Below, piece by piece: positions 1-12,157 of a DNA stretch of 64,000 bases. Made by a program: the position numbers and the translations under genes. The notes beneath the pieces are model-generated. The model worked only from the letters and a program-made list of their open reading frames with translations. It did no database searches and was not told the origin of the DNA. Source of the stretch: Caprella mutica (Eukaryota > Arthropoda > Malacostraca > Amphipoda > Caprellidae); NCBI GenBank assembly GCA_947561585.1, contig CANNZV010000266.1, forward strand, positions 124,001 through 188,000, written 5' to 3'. Within the stretch, counting starts at the first letter, position 1. Each line of letters starts with the position of its first letter.

Positions 1-2943
1 TCCACTCCTAGAAATAAGTTCAAATTCAGTGCACCAATCAACATAGAAGTCGCCAACGACTCCAGAGAATTCGCTAAAGAAACCTCAGAAGACAAAAGTC
101 TAAACATTTCTGCTATCCGTTCGTACCGTAACTCAAACTCTGGCGTTGAAAGTGACAGTGAGGATGAAACTGAAGCCAAGGATCGTTTCGAAGAGGAGAA
201 AACAGAGAAGTCAAATAGACGAAGTTCTCCTTCGTCTGTGAATGCTGTGAAAGTTGTGACTTGCACCAAGATGTACAAGGCACAGAGCGAATCTTTGCAG
301 TCTGTTATCGAGTCACGCAGTCGTTGTAGTAACGGCGACGTGAACATCAATCACCAATTGGCTTCTATTGGGGAGAGAGTGAGAAGATCCCTCAGTTTTG
401 ACAGTGAAGATGAAAGGAAGGCTAACAACACTACTGTCAATATTCTGAGGAATAAGGGAGAGCCTATGCTTCTGAAGTCTCTGATGAAAAGATCTTACCA
501 GGATAGCAACTCCATCAGCTACAAACATGCTAAGAACAACGAGTCCTCTTCAGATGTTAACAGTGTGAGGAATGATAGCGCCATGGACCTGGTGCACTGT
601 GATAAAGCATCTCGCCCCGGAAGTCCTGGTACTCTTCTTGGCGATGCTGAAGTTGCGCAAATTAACCTGAACTCTAGCGTGAATGGCGTCAAGAATGATA
701 GTTTTCGTGATAGGTCCGCTTCTAGAACCTCTAGTCCTGCCATCAACATCCCTTCATCTGACAGTAGCAGAGTCATTCCCATGCTCAATAACTCCACCAA
801 ACTCTTCAACTTCAACACTGGGCTTCCTCTCACTTCTTCCCCAGCTCCTCTTCGAAAAGGAGGTCGTAGCTTCGATTTCGATTCCAGTTTGAATTCGATT
901 GCAGCCATTAAGCGGTCAGTAATGTTTATATAGATTTACTTTTTGTATCGTCTTAGCTCTTTATCATGGATGAAAATTTTAAAAAATAAGCACCTGAACA
1001 GTTCTTATTTGGGTTAGCTATGTATTGATAATTTCTTTTTTATTATTAACGCTACTTTTGTTTATTTTTCTATTGACTTTAGTGATATGATTTTTGTTTT
1101 GGAGATGTTTCTTTATAAACAGATTACATTATAACGTTCAGGATGATTGATAAGTAATGTATTTTAAGTTAAAATGAAAAAAATATTTAAAAAAAGAATC
1201 TGGTAGCTACAATACGGGATTTTTCGAAGAAAAGTGGCATTTTCATTACCACGCTTTTTCTGTTTATTAAACATATACAGCCTCTATCGGGGGTCGTCTA
1301 TCCTCTCCAGTCTAACGTTACATCCCCCACAGGTCGACATCTTTCCACAGCAGTGCCCTCTCCCCCGAGTCTTCTTACTGCGAGTGCATGGAGTCAATGG
1401 ACAGCCTGTGCATCAAGTGCTGCAGACAGGCCCTCTACTCCGCCTCTGCCCCCGCCACCATCACCTCATCAAACCTGTTAGGTACTTTCGAAGAGTGTGT
1501 CCTGCATGGACGCATTGAACCTTCATCCACCGTCCAGGGTACGTTCTCTTTCTTCGCGATGTGAAAATTTGATAGTTAAATTTATAGTTTATGCTTATTA
1601 AGTTAATGTAAAATAACAGTCATTAAATTTTAATCAAAGATATTTGTCTCTATGAACTTGTGGCTATTTTTTTCCAAAATAGATTTAAGTCTCATAATCT
1701 ATTCTCAATTAAAGAGGCAGTACATTATAGTTTTACCTGCTAATAAAAAATCTTAACCTTTATTTTTGCCATCAGGTTTCAAGGCTCAGATCGCAGCTTC
1801 AGGTTCTTTCTGTTCAGATCACATCACCAAACCTGTGACTGTCCTGTTCTTCAACCTAACTGACAATGACCAAGTCTCTTCCCCGTACATGGTTAGTAAT
1901 ACTTAGTTAATACGGTAAATAGTAGCTACTACAGTGATAGTTGATAAGTTAAATAGTACTAAATGGTTAGTGGTGGTGATACAGTAACTACCACTACAGT
2001 GATAGTTGATACGTTAACTATTGTTATTTGTTATAGTGTTGCTAACAGTTTTTTCTTCCTTTTAAACTTATTGGATTACATGTTAAGTTGATTGCTCGCT
2101 GTGCCCGAGTATAAATAATACAATTAATATTAATAATTATTGTATTAAATAAAAAAACTGTCAGGGGATTTTATTTTCTATTCCCTTGTTTTTGTCAGGG
2201 TTTCATCAAGCTAGAGAAGAAAGGCTACAAAGTTCCCCCTAAAGGAACCGTTCAAGTGACTCTGCTTAACCCTCTGGGCACCGTGGTGAAGATGTTCGTG
2301 GTGATGTATGACTTGAGTGATATGCCGCCCAATGCTCAAACTTTTCTTCGTCAGAGAACGCTCAATATGCCTGTGGGGGCTAGTGAGCATGACCCAGACG
2401 CTCACTCTTGGCTCAGATATCTCGTACATCTCAAGTAAGAGCAAAACATTGACTACTCTTATTATCATTTAGATTGCACCCAGAGGTTCTATCTTGAAAC
2501 TGTCTGTGGTGAAGGGAAGAGAATTTATATTGGGCTCCAAAATGTTGTAATTTGGATATTATCTTTCAAATTTATCATTTTTTTACTACTACTGGCAGTT
2601 TTTCAACTACGAGGTCTTAGATTTTGTGTTAGGCAGACTCGTAGGCTTCATTTACTATCACTTCTTTATTTTCCTCTTATATTTTTGTGTCAGGTAGGCT
2701 CGTATGCTTCATTTTCCTCAGAAGCACTTGAATCTTTCCCCTTTCACCACCACTAACTTCTAATCCCTTACCAGGTTTGCCAGCTCCAAGTCCGGCAAAG
2801 TGTACCTACACACTGACGTACGCCTCCTCATCTTCCGTAGGAGTGACGCTGACGCAGCTGTGGTCCACAAGACAGGTGTCCAGTACGAGTACAGGTCCTT
2901 CACTCACGGACCCACTGAGCCCAAGTACTCGCCTAGAAAATAG
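1..2943 (+). CDS. Atos homologue (FAM214/atossa family), 3' five exons, 5' end outside window
   Basis: Five exons, <1-914, 1333-1538, 1776-1891, 2199-2434 and 2775-2943, join in frame with GT-AG introns into 546 residues ending at TAG. Frame 1 is open from the first base, so the start lies upstream. The first about 305 residues are Ser/Asn/Asp-rich and look disordered, with repeated RSLSFD-like and SSP motifs. The rest carries the family's conserved C-terminal region: LLGTFEECVLHGRIEP, then ASGSFCSDH, then KGYKVPPKGTVQVTLLNP, VVKMFVVMYDLSDMPP, TFLRQRTLNMPVG and KSGKVYLHTDVRLL, closing on PKYSPRK. These match what I recall of animal FAM214A/B and fly atossa, where the family is nuclear and linked to transcription control (family knowledge). 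Exon 2 adds a Cys cluster (CECMESMDSLCIKCC). The stop falls where family members end. AATAAA signals occur near 3457 and 4102. I am sure of the family but not of which vertebrate paralogue it resembles more. Confidence 0.93.
2485..2720. repeat. Fragment of dispersed repeat family B inside the last Atos intron
   Basis: The tract TTTTCAACTACGAGGTCTTA followed by GTAGGCTTCATTTACTATCA recurs near 10520-10590 and 52220-52280. Related pieces lie at 11710-11738, 26425-26455 and 27700-27835. The fragment occupies most of the intron 2435-2774 and does not touch the splice sites. Confidence 0.7.
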
Positions 2944-3163
2944 TCTGTGATAGTCCCTTGTAAGCTACAGAGAGAGTATTTATCAAATCTATTTGACTGG
3001 TTAAAGCTGAAGAAAATGTCTAATTTGATTTCTAATTACTGTAAGGAAATTCTGTCTCTATCACAACGTATCAATTAGTTAGAATTTACATTTTCAAAGT
3101 CAATAGAATATTAATCCGCACAACAGCATTAAGATATTTCTAAATAAACAGGTCTCACAAATC

Positions 3164-3383
3164 ACTCAAGGGTCGTACACACGCAGGGTTTTTTTTTTAA
3201 GTCTCCAGTTTCCACCAGACTTTTTGCTAAGCTCCTCCTACTTTTTCCGCGAGAATATAAGAAAAAACGATATAATTATTATTTATTTCAGTTGGTATCC
3301 ATGATACCTGCAGGTATCTTGGAGCTTAGCAAAAAGTCTGGTGGAAAAACTTAAAAAACCCTACGTGTGTACGACCCTTAAGT
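3164..3383. mobile_element. Hairpin MITE of about 220 bp in the Atos 3' flank
   Basis: The ends are near-perfect inverted copies. CAAGGGTCGTACACACG at the left matches the complement of CGTGTGTACGACCCTT at the right, and the match continues inward through CCACCAGACTTTTTGCTAAG. The arms cover most of the element, leaving a short centre with a GATACCTGCAGGTATC-type palindrome. It has no coding capacity. A target duplication is not clear. Confidence 0.75.
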
Positions 3384-3773
3384 AAAATCACTAAGTAACT
3401 TATACTGCGGTTCTTTTTAATGCCTCTGTGGTATTTTATAAATGTATTTAATTAAATAAACTGCGCCCATTGAACTCTTTCAAAGCTTCTTCTCATCAGG
3501 AGAAATGTGAATAATCTATTCCACCCAATCCTCAGTTGTGTATAAAGTATTGGAACTGGTAGACTAGTTGCTATTCAATGAACTTCTTATCTAGTAGGCA
3601 TTATTTTGAAATGATTTCTTGTAGGCTAAGTTACGAATTATCGGTCGGTTTCACATCTTCGGTCATTCAAGAAAAAACGATATAGCTGATAATTATTGCT
3701 CGTATAAGAATGATATAAGAAAAAACGATATAATACTTAGATATTATAATTTAATTTTTATTGTAGCTAGTTG

Positions 3774-3805
3774 GTATCCACGATACCTGCAGGTATCGTG
3801 GATAC
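3774..3805. repeat. Perfect 32-bp palindrome
   Basis: GTATCCACGATACCTG is followed immediately by its exact reverse complement with no spacer. The same core, with changes, sits in the centre of the MITE at about 3295-3320. The upstream flank AAGAAAAAACGATATA is also shared (3261, 3666 and 3717), so this is probably a shortened relative of that element. Confidence 0.85.
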
Positions 3806-4612
3806 AAATTATATAATAATTAATTTACCGTTTTCTTTATATTACCGAATATTTGATACTGACCAATAATTCTTAACTTCCACTACCTCTTCTCTATTGT
3901 AAATTAATTTCCCGTAAGATTTTTTCAAGACAATTTTATCAATTCAATTAACAAATGTTTTGATATTTAAATGATGAAATATTATTTCCCACTGTTACTT
4001 ACTGATGTACATTTTCTTTCCTATATTTTTGATGACTGTACAGTACTGCCATGTAGTTGTTGTCTTCTTTACCCAAGTTACTTGTATTTAGCTCTGAGGT
4101 GAATAAAGTGTTGTGATACTTTCCTATGTTTAATTGGTGAGGCTAAATCTGAAGATGTTGTTTGTGACTCTCCTGTGAATGTTTTACTCTTGACCCAATT
4201 TAAGGTAATAAAAAGCCTGGAAATTTATCGATGTTTCCATTATCTGCAAAGTGCAATAGATTGTTTGTTACGCATGTTATTTATTTTCTTGTACATTTTC
4301 CTTTCTATTTTCTAACTTATTCCGCTCATTCTTTTCACTTTCATCTTCGTTTATTTGTTCATTTTCGATAAGCGTTTGAATTTAAAATAATTTGTTTGGT
4401 TAATTACATCTGTTAAAATAACTGCAATTTAATCTGTTATACATTATGTAATAGTATGACAAACGTGATATCAAATAAATAAATAAAATGTCCATTTTCA
4501 CATCTCCTTCACACTTCCTTTCACTCAATTGTAAAGTAATTTTAAGTTGTATCTGCTCATAAAAATAAACATGTTCTAAAGTTAACCTTCCGCAATCTGC
4601 GAAGCTAATAAG
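3806..4612. other. Gene-free AT-rich stretch
   Basis: No reading frame, RNA gene or repeat stands out. AATAAA near 4102 could serve the Atos transcript if its 3' UTR is long. Confidence 0.5.
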
Positions 4613-4763
4613 TAGGGTTGTGACAATATGCGTTTTAAATCATAGATCTTAAGAATATTATAGACTAAATGAAATGGTATCGAATACCGTATACCGCGGG
4701 TTTAGAACGATTGAATAGTCTTTATTTCGATCACTCTATAATATTTGTAACGCATATTGTCTC
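4613..4763. mobile_element. Short hAT-like MITE (TAGGGTTGTGAC family)
   Basis: It opens with TAGGGTTGTGACAATATGCG and closes with CGCATATTGTCTCT, an eroded inverted copy. It is the smallest member of the family that fills 4.6-12.2 kb. A second copy of its left half begins near 5436 with the same interior (GGTATCGAATAC, CGCTGGTTTAGAACGAT) but has no recognisable right end. Confidence 0.65.
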
Positions 4764-5435
4764 TAAAACATGTTCTTATTAGATGTAAAACATGTTTAGC
4801 TTTCAAACATGTTTATTTTTTGTGTAGTGAAGTATTCTTAAGTTAGGTCAAATCATTGTCTTGAAGTCTTTCAGTATGTATAATAAATGGAAAATTATAT
4901 TACTACCTAAGACTAAATAAATAAATATCTCTGACATATTTATTTTATTTATCCCCTCTTTTTATAACCTAATGTCAGTCTGAAAATTAATGGAATTAAG
5001 TCAATAATTTTTTGACTTAGTAGAAAGTGTATTTGAAAACTAAAATTATTTAGTGAAATTGGAAAGAATATTTCTATTATATATTATAGCTAATTTATTA
5101 ATATTGACAGTAATTTCTTTTATTGAAATTGAAGACCCATTTATTTTATTAATATTTTTGAATATTTTTTATCCATTTAAATTAATCTCAAATTGTTCTC
5201 TTATGAAATTCTATAACAACCTGAATTTGTATCAATAAGCACAGTTATGAAGTGTTAGTCGGTGATAAAGTAAACGTCTCTAAATTAACTTGTTTAAAAA
5301 ACGAACAAAAATAGCGATAAATTGAACAGAAATGGTATAGTAAAGTTAATGGAGATTTTATTAAATCTTTAGGTAAAGTCCTAATCAGTAGGAGCGAATT
5401 GAATATCTGACGGAGATTTCATTAGGTCATTGCTA

Positions 5436-5570
5436 GGGTTGTGACAATATGCGTTTAACTCATAGGTCTTAGGAATATAGACGAAATGAAATACAATGGT
5501 ATCGAATACTATATTCCGCTGGTTTAGAACGATAAATACTGTTTAATTCAATCAGTCGATAATATTTTAA
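5436..5570. mobile_element. Truncated left half of the same hAT-like MITE
   Basis: It begins TAGGGTTGTGACAATATGCG and shares the interior of the 4613-4763 copy (ATAGGTCTTA, GAAATGAAAT, GTTTAGAACGAT). The expected inverted right end is missing. Confidence 0.6.
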
Positions 5571-6483
5571 GAATATATGCTTTTAGCACAGAAAATTATG
5601 TGTTTTGCTTTTCAGTGTTAAAAATATGTTTTTTTAAATAAAGCATATTCTAAAATATGCTGGAAAATATCCCAGTTACTGCAAATTAAAAGGGAGCGCA
5701 GTCTTAATGATTAAAAAAATATTTAACAATAACTTTAGACTACGTATAATTTTCATATTATTTTTGACTCTATATGAAAGACAAACATTAATAAGTAGGA
5801 TTGTGACTTTGCATGTAGTTATATAATGCATATTGAAAAAGAATATGCGAATCCAGAAATGTCTCTGCAAATAAGAAATGGTTATTAATAGGGTTGTGAC
5901 AATATTCTTTTTGAAATATGCTTTTATGCTTTATGCTTTAAGCTTGTTAAATATGCTTTTATGCTTTTTATATATGCTTTTTATGCCTTAAACTATTCTT
6001 TTTATGCTTAAAACATACCTTTTTATGCTCAAAATATGCTTTTTATGCGTTCAGGTTAGCTTTATATGCTCAATGATATGCGTTCAGGTTAGCTTTATAT
6101 GTTCTAATTTCTTTGAAATAAGGCTAATTGTAATGGAGAGTTTTCATTAATGGTATATTTATATAGAAGGCAGGGTAGGAAACAATGTCAAATTGAAAGT
6201 TTATTCTGTATGAGGTAACTAAAATAATAAATATTGAACAGTTTTAAACAATAACTTTCACAATAAAGAAAGCATTTATTACATTTGATGAATATAGCTG
6301 TTTTTAAATTCTCTAAAATAATTCTACGTCTGTTATCTGCTATAATTTGTAGTCTTAACTCATTTCGAATTTAAAAAATAAGGTTCGTCTGGAAATAAAA
6401 AATATGGTACCGAAACGTCCTAGCTCCGTTTACAATGGGGACGTGTCATTAGTCCGACAGTTACACCTTTCTGTGTTATTTTC

Positions 6484-8076
6484 TAGGGTTGTGACTTTGC
6501 ATATCTTGCATATTGGTGAAAAAATGCATATGCATATATAAAAAGCATATGCAAATCTTAAAATGCATATGCAAATAGAAAATCCATATGCAAATAGAAA
6601 ATGCATATGCATTTTTATTTTGCATATGCATTTTCTATTTGCCCATGGAATTTCTATTTAATATACATATAAAAAGTGCCTATTAAAATAAATTTATCAA
6701 CGATGTTCAAATGATAAACTTCTACATAAATAAATGATAAACATCAGGTGAATGAATAAAAAAAAGCTAGATATTTATTCTACTTCAATAATTTAAATAT
6801 CATAGATTAGGTTATAACGAGGTGGGAACTTGGTTGAACTCTGCTTCTAAATATTCCAGATATTTAATAGAGAGAAAACTTCAAAAACTTCTACAGAGCA
6901 GAGAAATAATGAAAATATATATTGCGTTCATAGATTCAACATTCTCAGTAATTCCAGCAACAATAGAGCAAATTGAGGCGTGAGGCAGTTCAATCTCAAA
7001 AGTGATCACTAGGGTTGTGACAATATTCTTTATGAAAATTAGGCTTTTATGCTTTAAGCTTGATAAATAGGCTCTTTAGCTTTATATATATGCATTTTAT
7101 GCCTTAAAAATATATTCTTTTATGCTTAAAATATGCTTTTTATGCGTTCAGCTTAGCGTTATATGCTCAACGATATGCGTTCAGGTTAGCTTTATATGTT
7201 CTAATTTCCTTGAAATTAGGTCAATTGTAATTGGGAGTATTCATTAAACCAAAAACAAAACAAAAATATTCAATTTACTATCTTGATTTTGTAATAAATG
7301 AAAAACATATTACTATATAATATAGAATAGTTACACCTCTTTTTAATTTCTATAGAACTCTTCTAATCAAAGAAAACGTGGAGGAATAGGTTGACAAGAT
7401 CAAATTACTGATGAAACAATTAGTTAAGTGTTGGTTTTAAATTGTAATACCACTGAATATAATCAATGTTTGACTAGATACTAGGTAAACTAATAAAATA
7501 TTTGTTAAATTATAAATAATATTATTTGAGGGGCCGTTGTATGATTTGCATGGTCAGAAGAACGGATAATTTTGATCTTTGTTAGTGGGTGACCGTTTAA
7601 AGATCGTGCGCTGTACGAGCTTTACCTGTATAAAAGATACTTCATATTTATGACTTGTTAATGTACATGGAAGCAGACTTTATAAGAAGTGTTTAAATAT
7701 ATAAAAATTGACAATTTATAGATATTAACTTTCATTCTACATCTCAGTGTTTTATTATTTTTACAATTAATAAAAAACAATTTTTGGTGAAAAATACATG
7801 GTCTTCTTAGTAACAGCCTATTTCGAGAAATAGATGGAAATCTGGAATGTCTACTTAACTGAAATAAGTTTAATTTTTTTTAATTAAAATTATTTTCTGC
7901 ATATATTTTGTATATGCGTTTTATAAATGCATATATTTTGCATATGCGTTTTATAAATGCAGATGCGTTTTAGAAAATGCATATGCATTTTATGAAACGC
8001 ATATTTCAAGCGAATATGCACTAAATTTTTATGTGCATATACTGCATAATATGCAGTGCATATTGTCTCAACCCTA
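6484..8076. mobile_element. Inner hAT-like element, nested
   Basis: The left end TAGGGTTGTGACTTTGCAT and right end GCATATTGTCTCAACCCTA are flanked by GTTATTTTC and GTTATTTC. This is an 8-bp duplication with one T gained or lost. Both subterminal regions carry GCATATGC repeats. At 7010 another left end (TAGGGTTGTGACAATATTC) begins a 240-bp direct repeat of 5889-6150 that has no matching right end. Confidence 0.65.
6520..6640. repeat. GCATATGCAAAT subterminal repeats
   Basis: Four to five copies of an about 20-bp unit containing CATATGCAAAT end in a palindromic stretch around TGCATTTTTATTTTGCA. Each unit contains ATGCAAAT, the octamer bound by POU-type factors. The site match is seen in the sequence; binding is not shown. 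Confidence 0.7.
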
Positions 8077-9704
8077 GTTATTTCTCGTTTTATTCTTTGA
8101 TTAAAAAAAAAGGATTACATAAATATACATTATAGATAGGTATACCAATTTAAATAATACAATATTTACCTTTATTTTTTTTTTACTTTGGTATATATTC
8201 CTCTCTTATTTTACTTTATTTCTAATATTAGCTAATTTGTATGATGCATTTCCTCATTCGATATAATGGAGTGTGTTGTATTCGCTAGTTTGTTGTACTG
8301 CACACTTCATGATTTTTTTTAATGACCTGGCAGGGGGTTTAGGGGGGTAGCACGTCCCATCCCCCGATATACATATATTTTCATGTTCAATCAGAAATAA
8401 ACTACAAAAATGTTGGACTAATGGAGGGTCGCACCAATGAATAGTAAGAGTTTACAATAGGTAAAGCGAAACTCAAAATGGCAACTCCTATAGTGTACTC
8501 CTTATTAAAATTATTACTATTAATTATCGCCTTACAGGTTCCAATGATTCAATATGGTAATTTCCTCACCTAGTATTTTTAACTTAAAAATTCTTGAATC
8601 ATTCATTCAAACCATAAAAATTAGTTTGTGTTTCATTTGCAGTCACTTGGACTATTTGATTAGCTAAAAGCATATTTTGAGAATATTCTTTATTTCAAAA
8701 AATATGCTTTATTGCTAAAAAGCATAAAGAATAATTCTTTAAGCCAAAAGAATATTGTCACAACCCTAGTTATTAAAATAATATAATTTATTGTGAATTC
8801 TACGTAATTATATGAAAATTATCATGCGAATGAATATATGAGCTCCCTTCTATTTCAGAAATTTAAATTATTATAGGCTAGCCATAACGAGGTGGAGAAT
8901 GAGGTTGAACGCTGCTTCTCAATATTCTAAATATTTGTTAAAGTGAAAATGTCAGAAAGTCTTACAGAGTATTGGAATGAAATGAAGTCCTGCGCTCATA
9001 GATTCAACAGTGATTTCAACAACAGTATAGCAATTGAGACGCAAAGTCGTTCAATTTAAATAATGTTCTACTGATCTTAAAAATATTCTCAAGAATACTT
9101 ATGACAAGAGATATTACGAAAAGCTTTCATCAGTATTATAAAAAAAAAGGATATTCAATCATCAAAAACATAAATTCAATTCTGACATGAAATGCTAAAA
9201 TAACTTGGCCCATCAGATATGGCGAGTCTTCTATACGCACCTCTAGTTTCATGGGATATTTCCTTATGGGAGAAAATTTAACTTTGAAAACTTAATATAT
9301 AGTAATTATAAAATGTAATTCACATATCTACTACTTTTCCTGTCACTGAACAAAATGTTGATATTTGTACTCATTTATATATTAATATACATACAAAAAG
9401 ATCTCATATTTATGACTTATTTAAATATACTTGAAAGCAGACTTTATATGAAATGCTTCAATAAATTTAAATTATCTTCAATTAAAAGATATTAGTTAAT
9501 AATTTTTTTTAATTAATAGAAAATATTTTGAAATATTTCTTCGTAGCAGACCATTTCTAAAAATCCATGGAGATCTACAAATGCTTACTTACATTCTAAC
9601 AAACCGTGACCGTAAAAGAAAACGAGTGATGCAACTAAAATATGTGTAAAGTTTTTTATTCAAATTATATTCACTTTATCCTGCATATAAAATACATATT
9701 ACAG

Positions 9705-9967
9705 AATGCATATGCGTTTGATGAAATGCATATGCGTTTGATGAAATGCATATGCATTTAATGAAATGCATATGCGTTTGATGAAATGCATATGCATTTG
9801 ATGAAATGCATATGCATTTAATGAAATGCATATGCGTTTGATGAAATGCATATGCGTTTGATGAAATGCATATGCGTTTGATGAAATGCATATGCATTTA
9901 ATGAAATGCATATGCGTTTGATGAAATGCATATGCGTTTGATGAAATGCATATGCGTTTGATGAAAG
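9705..9967. repeat. 20-bp minisatellite, about 13 units
   Basis: The unit is ATGAAATGCATATGCRTTTR, in exact 20-bp register, with R varying between G and A at two places. It lies next to an hAT-like right end (to 10062) and is an amplified form of the GCATATGC subterminal repeat. The open frames across it on the minus strand are repeat artefacts. Confidence 0.9.
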
Positions 9968-10339
9968 GCATATGTTTTTTTTTTTTAAATGCATTTAGAT
10001 AAAAAAAACATATTTCAAGTGAATATGCCCTAAATATTTATGTGCATATTGTCACAAGCCTAAATATTAGTTTTGTGTCTGCAGAACTGGTTCATATTCG
10101 CAAGAGAATAAGCGAAAGACTGGCATATATGATATATTTGCCTATTTCTGTAGAATATACAAGCGCGACTATTTTCATAACTAAATATGTCACAATGATG
10201 TGCAGGTTTGTGCATTCATTTCTGAAAAATAAATCTTGTGTACTTAACGATTTTTCTTTGATTTTTCTTTTGAAGCATTTTTCAGGATTAATTTGGTATC
10301 AATTGAGGATTATTTAAAAGACCTGGGCAAAAATTATAA

Positions 10340-10810
10340 CACATTTGAATAATTTGAGGTTAGTTTCTCTTTCTGATATTGAATCTCTAAGTTATACATG
10401 CAGTCACTTTTCCAAAAGAACTTTTAGACCTTCTTTAGATTGTAACTTTGTGATATACTATAAATATAAGTCCGAACATTATTTGTCGCTACTTGCAGTT
10501 TTAAAGGATAGCGCTAGGGTTATTCTCTTCAACTACGATGTCTTAGGTTCTGTGTTAGGTAGGCTCGTAAGCTTTATTTACTATCACCTCTTCATTTTCC
10601 TCTTTCATTCGTGAGTGCAGCCACCGGTTCTCGTGTCCCATTTTGTCACATTCCTTGGTAAGTTACTGAATTCACGAAGTAGCTTTTCTGCATCCATGAA
10701 CTTGAAACCAACGGTGGTAGGTGACTTTTTTTATGGAACCCCTTTATTGCAGTTCCTTGTATTTGCTTTCCTTTCGATTTCTGCGATATCGTCTTTGGTT
10801 TAATTCCAAA
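10340..10810 (-). pseudogene. Longest copy of dispersed repeat B with eroded coding-like stretch
   Basis: This shares a long stretch with 52190-52520, including GATAGCGCTAGGGTTATTCTC, the GTAGGCTCGTAAGC region, TTTTGTCACATTC and TTTCTGCATCCATGA. On the minus strand both copies give similar short peptides. At 52.4 kb the frame reads LLCECSHIPKNVTK, and here the equivalent part has shifted frames. I infer a decayed transposon gene of unknown family. Confidence 0.45.
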
Positions 10811-10914
10811 GAAGACATTAAACTTACAATTAATTACGCTTTTGATGTTTTTTTTTTTTTGAAGAGTACGTGAATCAGGCACATCGAAACAACCTTAATA
10901 ATTATTTAAATGCA

Positions 10915-10965
10915 TTTAATAATTGTGGAGAGAAAACTATTTTCTCAACAATTAATAATTTTAAT
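10915..10965. repeat. Imperfect hairpin
   Basis: AATTGTGGAGAGAAAA is followed within a few bases by TTTTCTCAACAATT. It may be a small MITE remnant or an isolated palindrome. Confidence 0.5.
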
Positions 10966-10994
10966 GTCTTGAATTGATTAATAATAACCCATAA

Positions 10995-11345
10995 TAACTC
11001 ATTTACTTTTAAATAACTCTATGTTCATTACAACGAGTGTTATATTTACTTTTAAATTAACTCTGCGGACATTACAACCATAATTATATTTACTTTAAAA
11101 ACTCTGCGGACATTACAACTAGTATTGTATTTACTTATAAAATAACTCTGCGGACATTACAACCACTATTATATTTACTTTTTAATATCTCCATGGTCAT
11201 TACAACCCTATTATATTTACTTTTAAATATCTCCATGGTCATTACAACTAGTAATATATTAGCTTTCAAATAACTCTGCTGACATAACAGTCAGTATTAT
11301 ATTCAATTTTAAATAACTCTACGGACATTAAAACCAGTACTATAC
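10995..11345. repeat. Diverged tandem repeat, unit near 57 bp, about 6-7 copies
   Basis: Each unit contains TATATTTACTTTTAAATAACT, then CTGCGGACATTACAACYA. Two adjacent units carry a shared variant (ATCTCCATGGTCATTACAAC), showing local duplication. Confidence 0.85.
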
Positions 11346-11738
11346 TCGCATTGGAAATATTAAATTACTGTTATTTTGCTATTGATATCAAGGAATTTAA
11401 ATATCTGCACCAGAATATACAGTATGCTAAATATGTTTTTTGTGATATCCAGCATAAAATATATTATTTTCAGATACGCTGCATATTCGCAATTTTCTAC
11501 TATGTGAAATAGAGCTATATATTCAATGCTCATTGTCGCTTATGAGTGGAGAATTTTCCTCTCCACTCAAAGTTGGTTCGTTTAATTTCTTCATAATATT
11601 GCAAATTGCTTTGGGACAGTAATGGGCATCTGCAGCCTATGTTTGATATTTTTATAATTCCAATTTAAAATCAAAAGAGTTATCAAAATCATAACTACCT
11701 AACGCAAAATATAAACCCTCGTAGTTGAAGAGCATAAC

Positions 11739-12157
11739 TAGGGATGTGACAATATGCACCGTAAAATATACTGTATAAGTGCATAATATTATTCACGATA
11801 TGCAGCATATTTCATATGGCGATATCTGCAGAAGATGTATATGCTAGACAAAATGGATATTGAAATTATGCATATTATATGCCAGAAATTATTCAATATA
11901 GTGTGCAAATTTATTATATGCTAAAAGTTAGTTGCGAAATATGGAATAAAGTTAATCTCTAAGTAGATAGATTTATTTGGGTTTCCTTTAGTCTCAACTC
12001 AAAAATTGTGCACCATCAAGTCAGATAGTTGCATGTTCAAAATTAACCAGGACGTGTATAGCTATTGGTGAGCATGTATGCACACGTGCATATTTTATGT
12101 TTTTGAAAAATATGGCTAGTACTGCATTCATGCAATATGTACAATGTCACATCCCTA
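11739..12157. mobile_element. hAT-like MITE, about 420 bp
   Basis: It starts TAGGGATGTGACAATATGCA and ends TGTACAATGTCACATCCCTA. The flanks AGCATAAC and AGAATAAA agree at 6 of 8 positions, as expected of an old 8-bp duplication. It inserted next to a fragment of repeat B (11710-11738). Confidence 0.7.

Larger units (their letters stand above)
5881..8776. mobile_element. hAT-like element with perfect 8-bp target duplication
   Basis: The element runs from 5889 to 8768. It starts TAGGGTTGTGACAATATTC and ends GAATATTGTCACAACCCTA, and is flanked on both sides by GTTATTAA (5881-5888 and 8769-8776). An 8-bp duplication with T/CAGGG termini is typical of hAT transposons (family knowledge). The ends are rich in ATGCTTTTTATGC-type subterminal repeats. 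The interior was later hit by at least one relative (6484-8076). It has no transposase frame and is a non-autonomous element. Confidence 0.8.
5796..10062. mobile_element. Possible outer hAT-like element of the nested cluster
   Basis: The left end TAGGATTGTGACTTTGCAT and the right end ATGCACATAAATA (read on the minus strand) with CAAGCCTA resemble the ends of the 6484-8076 element. The whole 5889-8768 element would sit inside it. Flanking 8-mers (TTAATAAG and AATATTAG) agree only partly, so the pairing is tentative. No transposase frame survives. Confidence 0.35.

Noticed and set aside
2941..2943. Reading the TAG end of the Atos homologue as Gln, which would imply a genome-wide altered code
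   Set aside because: The stop lies where the family normally ends, and the downstream frame has no conserved or protein-like text. None of the animal exons contains internal TAA/TAG.
9676..9971. Two overlapping minus-strand open frames of HQTHMHFIKCICISS-type repeats
   Set aside because: They are translations of the 20-bp minisatellite in different frames, with no start context or unique sequence.
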